Shown here piece after piece: positions 1-14,040 of a stretch of DNA of 64,000 nucleotides (position 1 is the stretch's first letter; the number at the start of each line of letters is the position of its first letter). Below the pieces are notes generated by a model, which was not told the DNA's origin, ran no database searches, and was given only the letters and a program-made list of their open reading frames with translations. The DNA lies in NCBI GenBank assembly GCA_024036415.1, contig JAMWET010000607.1, forward strand, positions 155,001 to 219,000, written 5' to 3'. A program made the position numbers and the translations under genes. This stretch comes from Prochilodus magdalenae (Eukaryota; Chordata; Actinopteri; Characiformes; Prochilodontidae).

Positions 1-849
1 TCTTATAGACCACCATCCACAAGGCTGGACATTAGCACTCACCCCCCGCCAGAATGCGGTGATTTGGTGAGGTGACGGTGTATTTGCTCGACCTACCAGC
101 CATATCTCGGTCAAGTACAGCACGTTGTATAGTACAGGCATATACAAACACATAATGCATTTATAGCAGAAGTGGGATTTGTGAAATTCCACAATGCCAA
201 TTGAATCACAGGTTCTTTTTGTTTGGCCCCCAGACACGATAACGAGGAGAAAGAGGGATACATAATCCGGCTCTGGCCACCGAGGAATGCTAATTAGAGT
301 CTGCTCACCTCCAGGTCAAGTAGCATAGGCTAACACACAAACAAACAAAAGGAAAACGAGGTGTTATAGAGGCGGTGGTTAAGAGGCCCTCAGAGAAAGC
401 CTCCAGTGGGAGACACGGCCAAAGAGGCCAAGGGACAAACAAGTGGAGAAAGGTGGGAGTACAGGGACAAGCAGGACAATGTTCCGGGTTTGTCCTCAAA
501 TGGGCTTCAGATGCCAAAAAGACAGCTACAACCGGAGGGACCATGAATCCTCCCAATGCCATACGTATCCGCCCCAAAGCTTCAACCTACCTTCAATATA
601 CAGAAAGAGCTTTCCCGGTCCTCAAACCAGAGGGACTTAGTGTGGGGACTTTTGGAGCAACCACTCGGACTCAAGCAAGCAGGTTTACTACAGATGGTCC
701 AATGGATATAGATGCTGTAAAATGAAATAAATTTCATATTTTCTGATCATTTAGAGTTAGAAACTTGCTCAGAACATGAAAATGGTCATTCTTTGAGAGA
801 TGAGATTGGACCATTCGCTGTCCATTGCCTGATTTAGGCCACGTTCACT
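1..849. other. Unannotated intergenic sequence
   Basis: No recognisable gene, repeat family or RNA is visible. Short ORFs on both strands (for example 375-725) show no family resemblance. Confidence 0.5.
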
Positions 850-970
850 CAAGCACTCATCTTCTAAAGTGGTTTATCCTGCTGGGTACCGGTTGTTCTG
901 GAGCCTGACCCAGCATCCAATGGGTAGAAGCCAGAAAAGACCCAGGACAGGTTGCCCATCCATCACAGAG
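850..970 (+). repeat. Interspersed fish repeat fragment
   Basis: The stretch contains CATCTTCTAAAGTGG, then GGAGCCTGACCCAGC, then CAGGACAGGTTGCCCATC and CATCACAGAG. This is the order seen in a common teleost interspersed repeat (cores like CATCTTCTAA, GGAGCCTATCCCAGC, CTGGACAGGTCGCCAGTCCATC). A related copy is at about 37838-37945, and the reverse complement forms part of the SINE-like element near 25130-25200. Family name not assigned. Confidence 0.55.
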
Positions 971-2612
971 TGTGGCACTTCCTTATGTTACGGTATACCG
1001 TAGTTTTCCATTTGGCCCTATTTGGTCCCCGGTTTGCCTGTACGCAGTCACTTCCTCAATACAGCCATGTTTTCCGCTGGTTCCTCGAGTCTCAACCCCC
1101 TTTAAAGCCCTGGAAAAGAGACAAAGACCTTTAAAAGGGCAGCACTTGACACGGGCCACAATGTAGGTTATGATGTAAGCCAGGCCGGCGACCTGCTCAC
1201 AGCATCGAGAGGGGTGGAATAAATCTGCCGGATGAGCACGTGCGGCGCGTGGGGGTGAATAAACACAAGGTGAAGTGAAACCAAGGCGGGTAGACAGGTT
1301 TACAGAGTCAAGGCCAAACCGCGGATTTACTGGGAGAGTATATGTGTGCCTGTTTTCCCCCCCAACACCGGAGAGGCTTCCTCAATTACGGTGTCGCGCG
1401 GGATCGAACCCAGAGGCTCGTTTATCACGGGACGGACCGTAAAAGCCGAATGAGAAACGTCCCAAGACGAGCAGCACAATCGGTTTTTGGCTCCTCCTGG
1501 AGATTTCCTGATTGCGTTTGGCTTCGTAATGTGGATCGCTCTCAGACTCAATGGCTTTGTGTTTGTGGACCACGGTCACACCGTAACAGCTAACACACTG
1601 GAAACATTTCTTTGGAAACGGGTAATGGAATTTTTTGTGATTGACCACTAACAGTTGGCAATTTTAGACCCTCCCGGCTCTGTATTGGCCTCTAAACTGG
1701 GGGAAGTGGGAACTTGCAATCTACGGTTTTAGAGCAGTGAACGCCGTAAAACAGAAAGAGAGAGCGGAGGTTGTGTTGCTTCGGATTCAGGAAGGGGATT
1801 TGTCCAAGGAAGTTGGGCTTACACTGCCTAGAGCCTTGTGCAAAAGTCAGAGACCCCACTTCATTTCCAGTCAAGATGCCTACAATAGAATGTTCAGACT
1901 GCCAGCCCAAATTTGATTTCTGGCATAGCTAGATTGTGTGAATTTTTAAAATACTGGACATCAGAAATACCTCACGAAATCTGACTTTTGAAAATTAGAT
2001 CCAGAATACATTTGAAGGTGGTTTGAAATGCGATCCCAATCGGATTCTTATGAATGTGTCTTAGTTTGGATGCTCTGGCTTCTCAAATTGGATTTCAAAG
2101 TGTCCTTTGCATCACTCACAACAAACAATGTCAAAGTCAAAGTGATGGAGGTGCTGGGATTCAGGGAGAATGACAACTTGACAGAGCAATGAGGGTGAAA
2201 CCTGACAGTGAGAGAGTCACCAGTATGGCAACATAGTTACTGAAGCCAATGCTGTTACCACAGCAACTGAAGATGATGTTTCAAGAGTCTTTGGACAGTC
2301 GTCGTAGCGGTCTGGATGCATGTAGCCCTGCATGGTGCCGCCGTCTGCCAATAGTGCCGCCACTAACATGATGACTCACGAAGGACATCACTACTCTCTA
2401 ACTATCAGCAGTCATGGCCGTTGGGTCCCTTTATGCATATCCATCAGTCCTTCTTCACTGTGGCTCATATAGGTTCCACCGATCCTTCGTGTTGCTGGTG
2501 TGTGCCGCCTTCTATCCACTGCTACCAACAGTGTGCTATGGCTGTATCCACATGGCATGCGGTGCATTGATAAAGCCATCCTGCTTGCCAGAGCCCTACA
2601 GTGTGACCTCTT
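971..2612. other. Unique sequence with candidate non-coding block (about 1180-1640)
   Basis: Non-repetitive and stop-rich in all frames. The part from about 1180 to 1640 is richer in CpG than its surroundings (for example GAGCACGTGCGGCGCGTG with an E-box CACGTG) and could be a regulatory element. The rest shows nothing recognisable. Confidence 0.3.
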
Positions 2613-2613
2613 C

Positions 2614-3188
2614 CGTCTTTACGGAACATTTACGGAAATACCGAACAAATCGTGCCCCGTAAATTTGTTCCGTATTACTGTAAATGTCCGTAAATTTATT
2701 CCGTATTACCACAAATGTCCGTAAATTTGTTCCGTATTACCATAAATGTCCGTAAATTTGTTTCATATTACCGTAAATGTCCCTAAATTTGTTCCGTATT
2801 ACTGTAAATGTTCGTAAATTTGTTCCATATTACCGCAAATGTCCGTAAATTTGTTCCGTGTTACCATAAATGTCCGTAAATTTGTTCCATATTACCGTAA
2901 ATGTCCGTAAATTTGTTCCGTATTACCGTAAATGTCCGTAAATTTGTTCCATATTACTGTAAATGTCCGTAAATTTATTCTGTATTACCACAAATGTCCG
3001 TAAATTTGTTCCATATTACCGCAAATGTCCGTAAATTTGTTCCGTATTACCATAAATGTCCGTAAATTTGTTCCATATTACCATAAATGTCTGTAAATTT
3101 GTTTCCGTATTACCATAAATGTCCTTAAATTTGTTCGGTATTTTCGTAAATGTCCCTAAATTTGTTCCGTATTACCGTAAATGTCCGA
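2614..3188. repeat. 31-bp minisatellite with inverted partial copy at its left end
   Basis: From 2657 to 3188 a 31-bp unit repeats about 17 times. Each unit holds GTAAATTTGTTCCGTATTAC followed by a GTAAATGTCC half, so GTAAATKT recurs twice per unit. Units differ by point changes. A partial unit on the opposite strand lies at 2618-2650 (TTTACGGAACATTTACGGAA), so the left edge can fold against the array. Confidence 0.9.
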
Positions 3189-6100
3189 TAAACACGTGTG
3201 TCACTCATGATGGAGCACACTTTTCCCCAAACAACCCCATACTCCACACCCCAACAAACCCCCCCAAAATCAGATCAAATACTGGACACGATTTCATACA
3301 AATGTCAATCACACATGACCACGCACCCTCATCCTTTATTTTCATTTCTGAAAGGTGGCAACCCTATCAACAGCTGTAATGTAAATGGATGGCAGACTTA
3401 CCCAACACTCTCTCTGTATTATAACTTAACAAGATATAATGAGGCTTCATTAGAGAATTTTAAAGCACACTGTAAACCGTGCAGGAGTGCTCTAATTGTG
3501 AACCTTTAACCAACACCATCTAACCTTTCCACCAGTTTATCCAACAGTCTGAAAGGAACCAAGCTTTCTTGAAAGCCAATTCCAAGTTCCCTGTACTTCT
3601 AACCTATGGCTACATCTCCTATTCTCTCTTTTGTGCCTCCCATGGCGAAATTCCCCCGGTTTTCTTATTTCATGAGATGCTTCTCTCTGAGTTCAGACAG
3701 TAGACGAGGTCATCGTCGTCTGTGGCAGCGGTGCAGCAATTAAAGCGAAAGGCAGCCAACCGCAAACTGAGTGCTGGTGGCCTGAAGGGGGACCGTGTTA
3801 TCTTATGATCCGGGTAGATCAAAACCCACAGCCAAGACCAAAAGGAAGTCATCTCGAAGACGCCCAAGAGTCAAGGACTGTTCTTTTTTCTCCACTGGTG
3901 TCAAAGTCATCAGAGATGGATTTCCATAGCTGCCGAGCCTTCGCTGCCCTGTGCCGTCCCGTATCAGGACAACGGGGCTTAAATTAGTCCCCCCTTTCCT
4001 TCCTGATCCCTCAGGGCAGGGTGTCCTGGGATGCTGAGATGTCTCAAATTTGAAAAGGAAAGAGTTCTGCAATACAGTTGCAGAGCCCACTGGGACCCCG
4101 AGTCTGATACAGATGCATCAACAAATGCTATGCTTGATAGGGTTGAAGTTGCTGACCACAGGGAAGACATACATGAAGGAGTACAAAAGATAGATGCCTC
4201 TTGCTTGTGCAAGCCCTCAATGGTCTTATACCTGTAATGCCATGAAGCAAACACCCCTATGATGAAGCAGAACCTGTTGGGTCACATAAAGATCTTGTAC
4301 TGTAGAACCGCCATATTCACACTATTCATTTGGACTGATGAAGCCTCTCAATTGAACACCGAACATCTTCAAACTGGTTCAACATGAATTGCCCTTGGGA
4401 AAGCCAGACTGGTTCCCAATGGTGTCTTGATGGTAACCAGACGTCCGCCTCTAATAGCTCCCCACAGAAGTTACTACATAAATATATGCTGCCTGATATG
4501 TCTTATTCTTATAAGGTACAGTAGTACGGGTTCATATCGGCCATCTTGGAAAGTACGATTATTACCAGGGCAAAATTTGACTTCCTATGGATCCGGTATC
4601 CATAATACGTTATAAGAGATTCATAATGCCTTATAATGCTTTACATAGGTCTTTGTAACCATACCAACATGATCACCAACCTAAACTGTTACCACTCCAC
4701 AGTATAAAGCTTCATAGTACCAAGTGACACAATGAGTTATAATATCTATATCCAGTGATGCCTAAACTCTAACGTAATCTCCAAATCCTCTATATCTTCA
4801 AAATAAAAATAATTTTCTAACTTTATAAAAACATGCTCCAAACAGCTTCTCAAATGAGTCTATCCTTTACTATATGGCAGCTGTAGGTCTCTGTTCATAA
4901 ACATAAACTAGCCAAAACTAATTTACTATAGAAATAAGGAGTGCTATAGTATAAATTCCGAAAAAAGACACTCGCCAGTCATGTGTGCATACTTCTATAT
5001 TGTATATGGTCAGGAACCATGCTTGATCTGTTCACTGAGGCTTTGATGTGTGATTGTTCATTAGTGTTTGCATTAACCCCACCCTGCTTTACCTACAGTG
5101 CCTTCCTCCAGGTGGTCCTCCATGTAGTCCAGGCCTGAAATGGACATTTCCATGGATGCCAAGAATCCAGCTTGGTTTTTAATGCACACATAAGCCAAAA
5201 GGAACGAACAACTTCATATAAGGTAGTGGAGAGTAAAAAGTCCAGTATGGAAATACTTAAGTACTGACCCACGAAAAACGAATTACATACTAACCAATTA
5301 CACTTACTTGATAACTGTCCACCGCAGTTATTATAGTAACATATTACTATGGATACCTGATTCATAGAACGCATTCTTGAAATTTCTTCACAAGAAACCT
5401 CTGAAAGACTTAGAGGCTCATACATCTACCATTGGAAATGTTAGACAATGCTTGATAATTGAGTGGCCTGGATATCTAAACATCTGTTTGGTGTGAAGTT
5501 GAGTAAAACTTGCGTAGTCCCTTACAGTACTTAAATACAAAAAAATATACATTAGACCATAAATATACACAATACTCAGCACTACAATCTCTGTTTATAC
5601 TAATATACAGTTTTATATAACAGTAATATAACAATAATATAAAGTTATGAATAAAAACTATGATATATCCAGATGTACACATTTCCATAAAGCAGTAGCG
5701 GTAGATGAGAGATGCAGGGTATGTACAGGGCCATCTTAGTAAGAACTCGGTGGCTGATTTCTTGCAGCAGATGGCAATGAATTGACACATACACCCTCTT
5801 ATGGGTGGTGAAACCTGGCCTGAGCTACTGAGCTCACCTTTGGTTTTTGTCCTTCTTGCAGTTTACATTTTCTCAGGGTTACATTTACTGGCGTCATTTC
5901 ACATAAAGCCTTCGCAGAACCAGGATGGTTTCAGCACCCATTTCTTTCAGGTGACCATACAAGGAGACAGCTGCCCTCCAGCCATGACTTCAAACAATCG
6001 TGGTCAATATGCAATTACAGGTTCGGGAACAGCGGTGCACAGCCGAGTGCGACACACTGAACATTCCCCGGAATGACTTTACAGTCTAAGGCTCTGGTTG

Positions 6101-8084
6101 AATTACGGGTTTCATGGCTCAGTTCTGATTTCTTTGTCTTCTTCCTTGACGGTTCCTGTTTATGTTTGTAGGCCAACCTCAATCTGAACATGCCTGAAAA
6201 GCTACCTCAATCTGGGGTATCTGGGGTCTGCACAGAAGGTACGTGACTGAGTTTGGGGATAAAGCAAACCAAGACATGGGTTAAAAAGCCCATTTCCAAT
6301 TTAGGATTTGGTTCTAGATTGAAAAATCCCCAGGGTTCAGCTCCAAAACTTCCTGGACTTGTACACTGCCCTTCAGAGGACCAGGAGGATTCCAAAGGAC
6401 TCCACCAACCCAAGCTAAGCCAATGTCTGTTAGGTAAGGCCAATCACCCTTCCGTGAAGTACCCACATACACACTCATTAGTGAACCCAGACTCTAGAGG
6501 GCAGTGAGCATACTTGCCCAGATCATTGGGCAGCCCTTTCCACGGTGCCCAGGAAGGAGTTGGGGGTTAGGAACCTTGCTCCAGTTACTGATACTGTCAG
6601 TTTAGAACACTGGACGGCCTAGAACAGTGGATTTCTCCACATAGCCCACCATTTTGGTTGCTGTAGCTCCGTTGGGATGTGGGGAAGTCCTTTCCAAAGG
6701 CCCGTTTTTGACTGTACCTCTTTTGGGAATGCAGGAACAACAATGTTTGAGGTTCACAGAATGTACTTATTGGTTTCCTGCTACAAAAGATACCTTATAC
6801 CACATTTGAGATCGAGGCATGGGACCACCACAAAGTGGTCATAGATCAAGAAGGCCATAACTGTTATAATGGCTGTTGTTCGTAAACTGTTTGAGAATCC
6901 AGCCCGCCGATCTATGAGCACACATGAATGGGCAAGACCAGATTTCAAATCCTGGCCACGTCAGTCCGTTTGGTACCACCTTTAACCCTGCAGTGCGAAC
7001 CTAGCTTTAGCATGACAAGCTGCCGACACCGGATTATAGGCATAGTGGTATGTGCGTGTTCGGTGTGACGACTTTCAGTTGCCACTATGATTGCATGGCC
7101 AGGCCACATAGCGGGTATCCAATCTAGAGCCAACTATTAAAAGTGGCTCAAGTCCAGGGAGCATTGGGATTGGTTCTACCGTCACACTGCTCGGTAGTGG
7201 ATGTATTCAAAAGCTGATTTCCACCCAGTAAAGGCGTTAAATGCTTTACCCCAGCTGGAGGAAGGACCGGAGAGTGCGGTTCCACGTTGTTTCCAAGCCT
7301 GGCCGCCGCCGCGGGCAAAGCAATCGCTTTTTCCTTTGGTCGACGTTTACCTGTCAAAATCAAAGCCCGCAAGACTGACAGGCACAGAAAGAGCTTTTTC
7401 AAACCAGCCTGTACACGGAGGAAGCAGGCCCTTCTCTGTGAATCCACCGCCTGACACTGATGTAGTGTTTGTCGGCTTTACCCACGCTGACTGCTGGGAG
7501 AGCCTTCAAAGAGTAACAGGGTGACTTGACGGCATCGTTAGCTCCCCGTCTTCCCTCCTTTATCTCCTTTCCTCACTCTCGCTCTCGCTGCCTTCCCCTT
7601 CAATGGTTCCCTCTCTCGCTCCTTTACACTCGCTCTCTCCCGTTCCCTCTCAACATGGGCTGGTGGAACAGGTGCAGTGAGTGCAGGGACGTCGTTAAAC
7701 AGGCGAGGCGACACATTCCTTTTCCTTTCTCCGAGCGCTGTCGAGGCCCTTTCATGTATCATACGGCAAAACCGGTGTTCGCCTAACGCTGATAATGCAC
7801 TCGGGTCTCTGAAGAATAGCAGGCTGTGCATATGTTATTCGCAGCTACCGTTCCTCGACTACGCTTCCTTCAGCCTCATGGAAGGCGCCCTAGACGCAAC
7901 ACCTCATCAGGCACATTGTCATATGCTCCTAATTGTAGCTGCGAACTCCAGCACTGCCGGTTGCCTTTCGCAACAGCTATTTAGAACACTACAACGGGCC
8001 TCTGTGAACTGGCTGCCGTTGTCCCTGACATGATGGATGGTTGTTTGGGTCTGAGCGTGTGATGAAACAAAGGGATGAATTTAG
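3189..8084. other. Intergenic sequence with candidate non-coding blocks
   Basis: No gene is supported. The stretches 3640-3990 and 7150-8040 are non-repetitive and relatively CpG-rich, the latter with GGCCGCCGCCGCGGGC near 7301. They are candidates for regulatory sequence. The stretch 7560-7640 is CT-rich. The interval 4560-5800 is AT-rich and the remainder is unremarkable. Confidence 0.3.
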
Positions 8085-10300
8085 AAAGTGGTGCCTTTTA
8101 AGGAATGTTAAAAAAATCTATGAATTTAACCGTACTTGGCTTTAAGAGCGTATAATGGTGTTATAACCATGTAATAACACTGTAATATAGTTTTGTTTGA
8201 TGGATGGTTCTTTAGTCGAGGGACCAACTGAACAGCTTGACCTATTTTAGAAGGAGGTGTCGTTCAAAGAGGGTACACTTAGGTATATTAGTAATGTGTA
8301 ATAACTGTGTAATAAAGTGCATTACATTTCTATGGTGTTCTTAGGTCAAATTTTAAAGAATGTAAAAGTAATTTAAATGAATTTGAAAGTGCTTAGTGTA
8401 ATAGATTGTTATAACAATGTAATAACCATGTAAGTGTGTAATGCATTTTTTGTGGTGCCTTTTAAGGAATGTTAACTTAACATTAAATTTAATGTTATAA
8501 CCATGTAATAAAACCGTAATAGAGTTGGTGGTTGGATCATATGATGGCTGGTTCTTTAAAAGAGGTAATAATAACCATGTAGCAAAAGTATAATAGAATT
8601 GTTTGACGGCTTTTAGGTCAGCAGAAAAATTTAATTGGTTTAGGAAATGTCCGATTTTAGATTTTTGAGGAATGTTAATGCAGTTTAAATTCATTTGAAA
8701 GTACTTGGGCTCAATATAAAGTAATTGATTGTTATAACCATATAATAACCATGTGAAAATGTAATATAATCCTAATATAATGATATGTTGGATGGCTTTT
8801 GATCAACCTGATTTTAGAAATTGGTAAGGATTATATACATCATTTTAAGTTTAAGATGTTATTTAATTTTAATTTGAAGAATTTCAATGTACCAAGTGAA
8901 GTATACTGTAATAGAGTGTTGTAAACATGTAACAAAGCTGTAATATGTGATGGCTTGTTATTCAGAATTGGCAGACAAACTGAATGACTTGACCAAACCT
9001 CTGATTTTAGAAGATGGGACCCTTCAAAGAAGTTTTACTTATTATAGTAGAGTGTAATAACCATGTAAAAGTAGTTATAAAAGAGTAATATAAATTCATA
9101 TTAAAATTCATAGATCAGCAGAAAAAATTTATGCCTTGATCAAACCTCTGATTTTAGAACGTGGTGCTTTTGAAAAATATGTTAATGCAATAACAATTAA
9201 TTTAAATATATTTAGCGTCAATCATGGTGTAATAGATTGTTATAACCATGTAATAACCACGTAAAAATGTAATATAATCGTAATATGATTATATGTTTGA
9301 TGGCTTTTAATCAACCTGATTTTAGAAATTGGTAAGGATTGTATACATAATTTTAAGTTGAAGATTTTATTTAATTTTAATTAAAAAAATTAGAATGTAC
9401 CAAGTGAAGTATACTGTAATAGAGTGTTGTAACCATGTAAACCTGTAATATGTGATGGCTTGTTATTCAGAATTGGCAGACAAACTGAATGATTTGTCCA
9501 AACCTCTGATTTTAGAAGATGGGACCTTTCAAAGAAGTTTTACTTAGTATAGTAGAGTGCAATAACTATGTAAAAAAGTAGTTATAAAAGAGTAATATAG
9601 ATTCATATTATGGTTCATAGGTCAGTAGAAAAATTGTAAGCCTTGATCAAACCTCTGATTTTAGAAATTGGTGCGTTTTGAAAAATATGTATAAAGTATG
9701 CAATTACAATTAATTTAAATGCATTTAGCATCAATCATGGTGTAATTGATTGTTATAACCATGTAATAACCATGTAAAAATTTAATATAATCTTAGTATC
9801 ATTATATGTTTGATGGCTTTTAATCAACCTGATTTTAGAAATTGGTAAGGATTGTATAAATTATTTTAAGTTTAAGATTTTATTTAATTTTAATTTAAAG
9901 AATTTGAATGTACCAAGTGAAGTATACTGTAATAGAGTGTTGTAACCATGAAATTTACATTTTGAAAAATATGCTAATGCAATTACAATTAATTTAAATG
10001 TATTTAGCGTCAATCATGGTGTAATAGAATGTTATAACCATGTAATAACATATAAATGGTAACAAAGTTATGATATAGTTATATGATGACGGTTCTTTAT
10101 TCTATCAGTCATTTGGGAAAGTGATGCATTTATTAATTTCAGTTTCATCTGAATTTAATAATAACTGTGGAATAGAGATTTATGCGATGCTATGATAGAT
10201 ATTACAGTTCATTACTGTGTTATAATCGTGTAACAAACATGTGTACAGCTTTTTTTTTACCAGGAGATGAAAGTGTAATATCAAAATAATTGAATGCATT
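8085..10300. repeat. AT-rich satellite-like array with about 510-bp higher-order period
   Basis: Diverged units share anchors such as CCTCTGATTTTAGAA and TTATAACCATGTAATAACC. The anchor ACCAAGTGAAGTATACTGTA recurs at 8891, 9399 and 9912 (steps of 508 and 513). The GATTTTAG anchors at 9003/9508, 9150/9657 and 9318/9831 keep the same spacing. Each period therefore contains three related subunits of about 150-190 bp. No coding potential. A separated relative lies at 14570-15360. Confidence 0.85.
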
Positions 10301-11002
10301 ATGTAATGTTCCCAATATCCTGTTTGTTGGAAGCTCGAAACCCCAAACTAGTACTTCCCCCTCACCGGTCCCTTTATGATGCCCGCCTACGTATTTGGTC
10401 CACTACATAGGGGAACAATTACACATAGCAGCCCATCTGCTGCAGCCCCCCTCTGCATTCATCATTAGTTCGATTCCGACCACAGGAAAGCTGTTAACCA
10501 GATATTATTATTTATCATATTGTTACATGATGGAGTTCATGCCAGAGATATCCAGCCAAGAATGGCTCTGTGGTCAAAATCTGACCATTGCTGAAAGCCT
10601 TGAGGACGTGAATCAACAGATGGGCTACAGTCTCTCTAATTGTGTACACCAGCAAGATGTGAATACAGTGTAGGTGTTTCTAATAAAGTGGCCAGTGAAT
10701 GCTTATTGGCCCTGGTGCAGGATAAATGAACTGGGTGTAAAGCGAACTACAGCCAAGCACCTCCAGAGCTCAGTGTTAGATGTTGGATGCATCTTCAGCT
10801 TCGTGCAATGCTAGAAATTCCAAGCACGTTCAATAAAACTAAGGTCTAGACTCGGGGATGACCGGTCCATTGTCCTGAGAACTGCTGCACGTCCTTACAG
10901 ACCCATAGCGAGAAGTTTTCATAGTGGAACTGGGCAGAACAGACACTTGGACTTAATCGCACTGCCATCCATGGAATGCAATCCATTGAGGACATTGAGG
11001 AA
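10301..11002. repeat. Unclassified interspersed-repeat-like sequence
   Basis: TAGGTGTTTCTAATAAAGTG followed by GCCAGTGAAT at 10671-10700 is a motif found again near 17291, 46718, 46896 and 52284. Flanking sequence on both sides (about 10395-10990) looks like decayed non-autonomous mobile DNA, but no terminal repeats or coding sequence identify a family. Confidence 0.4.
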
Positions 11003-12225
11003 GCTCCAGGAAATGTCCCTACTCTCCTGAAGCTCCAGGAAATGTCCCTACTCTCCTGAAACTCCAGGAAATATCCCTACTCTCCTGAAACTCCAGGAAA
11101 TATCCCTACTCTCCTGAAACTCCAGGAAATATCCCTACTCTCCTGAAACTCCAGGAAATATCCCTATTACACTGAAACTCCAGGAAATATCCCTACTCTC
11201 CTGAAACTCCAGGAAATATCCCTATTACACTGAAACTCCAGGAAATGTCTCTACTCTAATGAAACTCCAGGAAGTGACCCTACTCTTCTGAAACTCCAGG
11301 AAATGTCTTCACTCTCCTGAAGCTCCAGGAAATGTCCCTACTCTCCTGAAACTCCAGGAAGTGACCCTACTCTCTTGAAACTCCAGGAAATATCCCTATT
11401 ACACTGAAACTCCAGGAAATGTCTCTACTCTAATGAAACTCCAGGAAGTGACCCTACTCTTCTGAAACTCCAGGAAATATCCCTACTTTCCTGAAACTCC
11501 AGGAAATGTCCCTACTCTCCTGAAACTCCAGGAAATGTCCCTACTCTCCTGAAACTCCAGGAAATGTCCCTACTCTCCTGAAACTCCAGGAAATGTCCCT
11601 ACTCTCCTGAAACTCCAGGAAATATCCCTACTCTCCTGAAACTCCAGGAAATGTTCCTACACTCCTGAAACTCCAGGAAATATCCCTACTCTCCTGAAAC
11701 TCCAGGAAATATCCCTACTCTCCTGAAACTCCAGGAAATGTCCCTACTCTCCTGAAACTCCAGGAAATGTCCCTACTCTCCTGAAACTCCAGGAAATGTC
11801 CCTACTCTCCTGAAACTCCAGGAAATGTCCCTACTCTCCTGAATCTCCAGGAAATGTCCCTACTCTCCTGAAACTCCAGGAAATGTCCCTACTCTCCTGA
11901 AACTCCAGGAAGTGACCCTACTCTCTTGAAACTCCAGGAAATATCCCTATTACACTGAAACTCCAGGAAATGTCTCTACTCTAATGAAACTCCAGGAAGT
12001 GACCCTACTCTTCTGAAACTCCAGGAAATATCCCTACTTTCCTGAAACTCCAGGAAATGTCCCTACTCTCCTGAATCTCCAGGAAATGTCCCTACTTTCC
12101 TAAAACTCCAGGAAATGTCCCTACTCTCCTGAATCTCCAGGAAATGTCCCTACTCTCCTGAACCTCCAGGAAATGTCCCTGCTCTCCTGAAACTCCAGGA
12201 AATGTCCCTACTCTGCTGAAACTCC
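11003..12225. repeat. 29-bp minisatellite, about 42 copies
   Basis: The unit centres on CTCCAGGAAATGTCCCTACT followed by CTCCTGAAA and repeats head to tail for 1.22 kb. Variant units (TATCCCTATTACACTG, GAAGTGACCCTACTC) recur as blocks displaced by 174 bp and 551 bp, exactly 6 and 19 units, showing duplication of groups of units inside the array. Confidence 0.95.
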
Positions 12226-14040
12226 ACTGTCTCCACAGGATCTACACCCCACAGATTAGAACGTTGAGGCTAGTCATCTTGCTGCTGTTACTTGTGGCGG
12301 GGCTGGCACTGCCCCCAGCGTGCGGCTCCACGGGTTCCGTCATTTCATTTAAGAGAAGACGTGGGTCATGTGGACCTGCAGCTGTGCACATTTGCGATAT
12401 TGTTCTCCAGCAGCGGGCCTCGTGCTGATATGACACCTGTGTGTCTATGAGCCGCATTCTAATGGGCTTCTAATTGCCCGTCTGCATTAGTGAATTACCA
12501 GGAGACGGCCCATCGCCGAATGTGTTTAAATGCGAACGGGCTCTCGGTGCATTCACATCAAAGCCTACACAGATAGCTGACCACACCAGGATACCCAAAA
12601 CCTTTTCTCTCAAGTCATATAATGTTTGACTTCAGTTTTATTAGCACAGATTATTTCCAACGGTGTCGCTGGATTGGGATTGCAGATTTACGAGAAAGTT
12701 TCTCAATTAGTGGACAATCTATTTACTGTCACTTGAGTCCCGTCCTTTAGTGGTAACCAGATTACTCTGCTTTGAAACTCAGTTATGCTTGCTAGGTTAG
12801 CTTTTGCTTGGTGGTTATCTTGGTAAGTCTTGACATACCCAAGATTAGGCCCGCCCAGTTTACACTGGGACCGTTTGCGTTGTTTAGGGGACATTTGATG
12901 GACATTGGAAAGCTATGCATGGGACATTTGCACAGGTATCCTATCTAGAACACTTGTGTAGGATTAGTTATCTAGTCCGCTAACTGATTGCACGCCTCCT
13001 CAGGCTGACATGTTGACACAGTGGGGTCTACAACACCACCTGCACCCGTGGAGCCTATTTCATTTGGTTGCATAACCGATTACGAGAGTTGGACGGAGGA
13101 CCACATGCTCCTCAGATTAACACACCATGCCCAGGTTTCTGGATTGGTCTGATTGGTCTGTAGCGCAAGACACAGCGAAGGCCATTCCCTCGGCTGCTCT
13201 CCGCTGCCATCCATGGCTGACTACCGTGGCAGACACTACAGCACTGACTCTCAGCCTCGACCAATCACGCTACCAGCACCTACTTGAAACCTTGCTGGAT
13301 GGCTACGGCCTTTACCTCCATGGTGCACCACTGGCAAGCCCTCATGGTCAGCTGCCATCCTCCAGGAGTCTTACGCTGTACTCCAGATGGGCCCTACTGA
13401 AGTGCTTCATCACACTGCCTCCTTCACCACCATCCATCTTCACCATGGTGCTCGTTCCTCCCAGCTCTCAACAGGGACTCATCTCTATTCACCATGTTTC
13501 CTTTGGGTTTGGTAGTGCCACCCAGGCTCCTGCGCTGTTGCAGGGGGTACTACTCCACCCCTGCCTCCAGTATGACCTCTTATTAAGGAAGTAGAGGCAG
13601 GAAGCATAGCGCTTTATGTGTATGCTCTTCAGTAGCGGAGAAACCATGGAGTAATAGCTGATCCAGCAGGCAGGTCACCTCTAGTCATAGAATTCAACTG
13701 GACAACAACCCCACAGCCCATCGCAGAGTACCCCAAACTAGGCAGCGCCTCAGCTACTGAAGTCTGACGATCTACATCCAGGCACAGATGCCTCCAGACA
13801 GACCCGCACTTGCGCACACACACACACAGATGTGCTCTATGCCCTTGCCTGGCGCGGGCCGCCTACGCCAGCACGCCCACGTGCACTTGCCGTACACATG
13901 TCAACCCACAAGAGCGCATTCATGAATATTTAAGGGCCTGTCGTCTACATGCACTCCATATGTGTCACCCTCAACTGTGCCAGCAGACACTCTTCTCCTC
14001 AAATGGGAATGCTACCAGTCAAGCAGCCGGAGCTGGGCAC
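12226..14040. other. Unannotated intergenic sequence
   Basis: No gene supported. A 155-codon open frame at 13127-13594 has no recognisable domain, and nothing around it suggests exons. The stretch 12480-12700 is moderately unique. The right end has CA-rich low complexity near 13814-13830. Confidence 0.4.

Noticed and set aside
10999..12225. CRISPR-like array
   Set aside because: Units are contiguous 29-bp repeats with no unique spacers, and the genome is eukaryotic.
13127..13594. 155-codon open frame
   Set aside because: Composition and residues match no family, and there are no neighbouring exon or splice signals. A length near this is expected by chance in 64 kb.
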